Shown here piece by piece: positions 62,512 through 64,000 of a stretch of 64,000 bases of DNA. Numbering within the stretch: the first letter of the stretch is position 1; each line of letters opens with the position of its first letter. The notes below the pieces were generated by a model, which made no database searches, had not been told where the DNA came from, and saw only the letters and a program-made list of their open reading frames with translations. The DNA comes from Polyangia bacterium (GTDB lineage Bacteria; Myxococcota_A; Polyangia; Nannocystales; Nannocystaceae), in NCBI GenBank assembly GCA_030430565.1, contig JAUIKS010000019.1, positions 124,001-188,000 of the forward strand, read 5' to 3'. The position numbers and the translations under genes are program-made.

Positions 62512-62943
62512 TCACGGCGCGTCGGTGGGACCGCCGGGGCCCGGTCGCTCGGGCTCGGGCGGCCGCGAGTCAAAGCAGTCGACGAAGGCCAGCACCTCGT
62601 CCGTGCACGCGTCGATATCGGTCGGCTGGCACTCGTAGTTGTCGTAGAGGCAGCGCATGTACGTCTCCCAGACATCGCCGCAGCGCAGCTCTTCGAACTC
62701 CGCGCGCGAGTCCTCGCACTGGACCTCGCAGCGCTCGTCCTCATCGCCGAAGGCTTCGTCGCAGGGCTCGAGCTTCTCGCAGAACTGTCGACACAGGTCC
62801 TCCTCTTGGCCCTCGCCGAAGGGCGAGCCGGTCGTCTGCTCGTTGAGCGTGCGCTCGACGCAGCCGGCGCCCGCGCCGAGCGTGAGCGCCACCGCGGCGG
62901 AGGCCAGGATGACGCGGGCGAGCAGCGCGTGGTGAGCTGGCAT
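62512..62943 (-). CDS. Small cysteine-rich lipoprotein
   Basis: 143 residues: signal peptide with 'GAGAGC' lipobox, then about 110 residues with some ten cysteines ('LCRQFCEKLEPCDEAFG', 'RCEVQCEDSRAEFEELRC', 'YMRCLYDNYECQP', 'ACTDEVLAFVDCF'). The spacing suggests paired-helix hairpins held by disulphides, like other small myxobacterial exported proteins with C-x3-C and C-x(8-10)-C patterns. The function is unknown. Gaps on either side (62315-62511 and 62944-63175) show no gene. Confidence 0.78.
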   Translation of the reverse strand: MPAHHALLARVILASAAVALTLGAGAGCVERTLNEQTTGSPFGEGQEEDLCRQFCEKLEPCDEAFGDEDERCEVQCEDSRAEFEELRCGDVWETYMRCLYDNYECQPTDIDACTDEVLAFVDCFDSRPPEPERPGPGGPTDAP

Positions 62944-63175
62944 GTGTTTTTAGTATAGACCACGCGGCCCGCCGCGCCGAAACAATGCGCCGGGCGAGCC
63001 GCCGGTCGCGAAGCTTGCCTGTTCAACGAGCCGCGGCCGCGAACGCGGCTTCACAGCCGCGCAGCTCGCTGCGCGCGGGCCGGAGGAGGTCGCGTGGCCC
63101 CAGAGACCTGACCGTGAGCGCATGTCGCAAAGATCGGCGAGAGAGCGCGGCGCGACGCCCCTCGCCCCGTCTCGC

Positions 63176-64000
63176 TCACGGACGACGCGCGCGGTGCCGC
63201 TCGAGGCTCTTGTAGAGCAGGCGCACCAGCAGCTTGTTGACGACCTCCCGCAGCGGCGCGTCGTGCCCGGTCACGCGCCAGCGCGCGTAGTGGGCGAGCG
63301 CAAGCGCGCGCATCGCCGGGTAGGTCGAGGTGAGCGAGAACAGCCGGTGGTTCCGCCACGAGGGCGAGGGCTGAAACGGCGCCGGCGCGTGCCGGACCGC
63401 GCAGGCCACCGTGTAGTCGTCGAGGTTCTCGACCTCGTGCCACCACCACGGCGCGTTGTACAGCAGGTCGCCTGGCTCGAGCACCACCTCGAGCCTGGGC
63501 ACGCGCAGGAGCGGGTTGCGATCGCCGAGGCCGAGGCGCTCGCCGGCACGGTAGCCGCCGAAGGCGGAGTTGCAGTACTGAAACGGCCGGCCGTTCACGG
63601 GGTGGAGCCACGCCGACCAGTCGGGGTCGACGAGCGTCCAGCGCTTGCGCCCGGCGAGCTGCAAGAAGAAGTTGCCCCCCATCGCGCAGTGCACCGCGGT
63701 GAAGACCTGGCGGCCGCCGACGAAGAGGTTCGTCGAGAGCAGCTCGTCCCAGCCCGCGTCGCCCCCCGGCAAGAAGCGCCGGCGGACGCGCCCGAGCTCG
63801 AGCGCGTCGACGAGCTCGGGGCAGGCCGCCAGCAGCTCGGCGCTGTTGTTGAGGTAGAGCGGCTCGCGCTTCATACGATCGAGGAACTCGCCGAAGTCAA
63901 CGCGCTCGAGCGCGGCGCCGACGTCCCAGCCGCGCTCGAAGGTCTCCGGCCTGTAGCGGATGACGGCGCAGTCCCGCCCGGCGAGCCGCGCCCGCAGCCG
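63176..64000 (-). CDS. Cupin/JmjC-like protein, 5' end outside window
   Basis: The frame is open to the right edge, adding 42 codons before the first internal ATG at 63874, so the true start lies outside. The visible 274 residues follow the Cupin_8/JmjC pattern: 'STNLFVGGRQVFTAVHCAMGGNFFLQLAGRKRWTLVDP', then 'VVLEPGDLLYNAPWWWHEVENLDD'. Family members are 2-oxoglutarate/Fe(II) hydroxylases with an HxD...H iron triad. Here the first His is followed by Cys-Ala rather than an acidic residue, so iron binding may be altered. It probably modifies a protein or small molecule; the substrate is unknown. Confidence 0.8.
   Translation of the reverse strand, partial: RLRARLAGRDCAVIRYRPETFERGWDVGAALERVDFGEFLDRMKREPLYLNNSAELLAACPELVDALELGRVRRRFLPGGDAGWDELLSTNLFVGGRQVFTAVHCAMGGNFFLQLAGRKRWTLVDPDWSAWLHPVNGRPFQYCNSAFGGYRAGERLGLGDRNPLLRVPRLEVVLEPGDLLYNAPWWWHEVENLDDYTVACAVRHAPAPFQPSPSWRNHRLFSLTSTYPAMRALALAHYARWRVTGHDAPLREVVNKLLVRLLYKSLERHRARRP

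Overview
The window is a very GC-rich bacterial chromosome segment with almost no simple intergenic space. It most resembles a delta-proteobacterium-like predator, probably a myxobacterium of the Nannocystineae. This is inferred from content, not from a marker gene. Nineteen of roughly fifty genes encode predicted lipoproteins, many with Ser/Thr/Gly-rich 'TTG-STS' linkers. Others encode MopE-like Asp-rich repeats, C-type lectin folds, VIT/VWA proteins and a eukaryote-like Ser/Thr kinase, which are typical of that group. Because the GC content is high, many long antisense open frames exist; these were discarded.

Layout. 1-3.7 kb holds housekeeping genes: a DUF4336 protein (cut by the left edge), NAD kinase and a response regulator with a degenerate GGDEF domain on the minus strand, then rplM-rpsI on the plus strand with a clear promoter and terminator. 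3.8-7.1 kb holds a type I methyltransferase and specificity pair (hsdM-hsdS) with no hsdR in view. 7.2-11.1 kb holds a DUF2254-like membrane protein, coaX and a membrane-anchored thioredoxin. 11.3-31.6 kb is dominated by envelope and secreted proteins: a 36-cysteine surface protein, two tandem lectin-like lipoproteins, a di-haem peroxidase-like lipoprotein next to an LVIVD beta-propeller lipoprotein, TPR lipoproteins and a MAPEG protein. Within it sit map and a short LysR-type fragment with its own operator-like site. 31.6-36 kb holds a penicillin-acylase-type hydrolase followed by an alpha/beta hydrolase lipoprotein, then a VWA protein. 36-47 kb is mixed: SDR, dCMP deaminase, a PDZ lipoprotein coupled to a Cys-rich lipoprotein, a thioredoxin lipoprotein, a sodium-dependent symporter and a MepA-type endopeptidase. 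47-55.4 kb holds lipoproteins with thrombospondin-type and (Gly-Asp)n repeats, and a Ser/Thr kinase divergent from a large VIT-VWA-TPR-DUF2135 lipoprotein.

55.4-59.8 kb is the most disturbed part. Two 5'-truncated genes meet head to head near 56,590. They are followed by an island of clearly lower GC with an HNH-like orphan gene, an XRE regulator and a broken tyrosine recombinase. This looks like a decayed mobile or defence island. 59.8-64 kb returns to typical sequence: a large TPR/ATPase-like protein, a Cys-rich lipoprotein and a cupin/JmjC-like protein cut by the right edge.

The most distinctive points are: the hsdM with an N-terminal SAP-like region and no restriction subunit; the redox/propeller lipoprotein pair; the GspC-like/MepA fusion; the short LysR protein with an intact ATAC-N7-GTAT site; and the rearranged island at 56.6-59.8 kb. 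No tRNA, rRNA or CRISPR array was seen.
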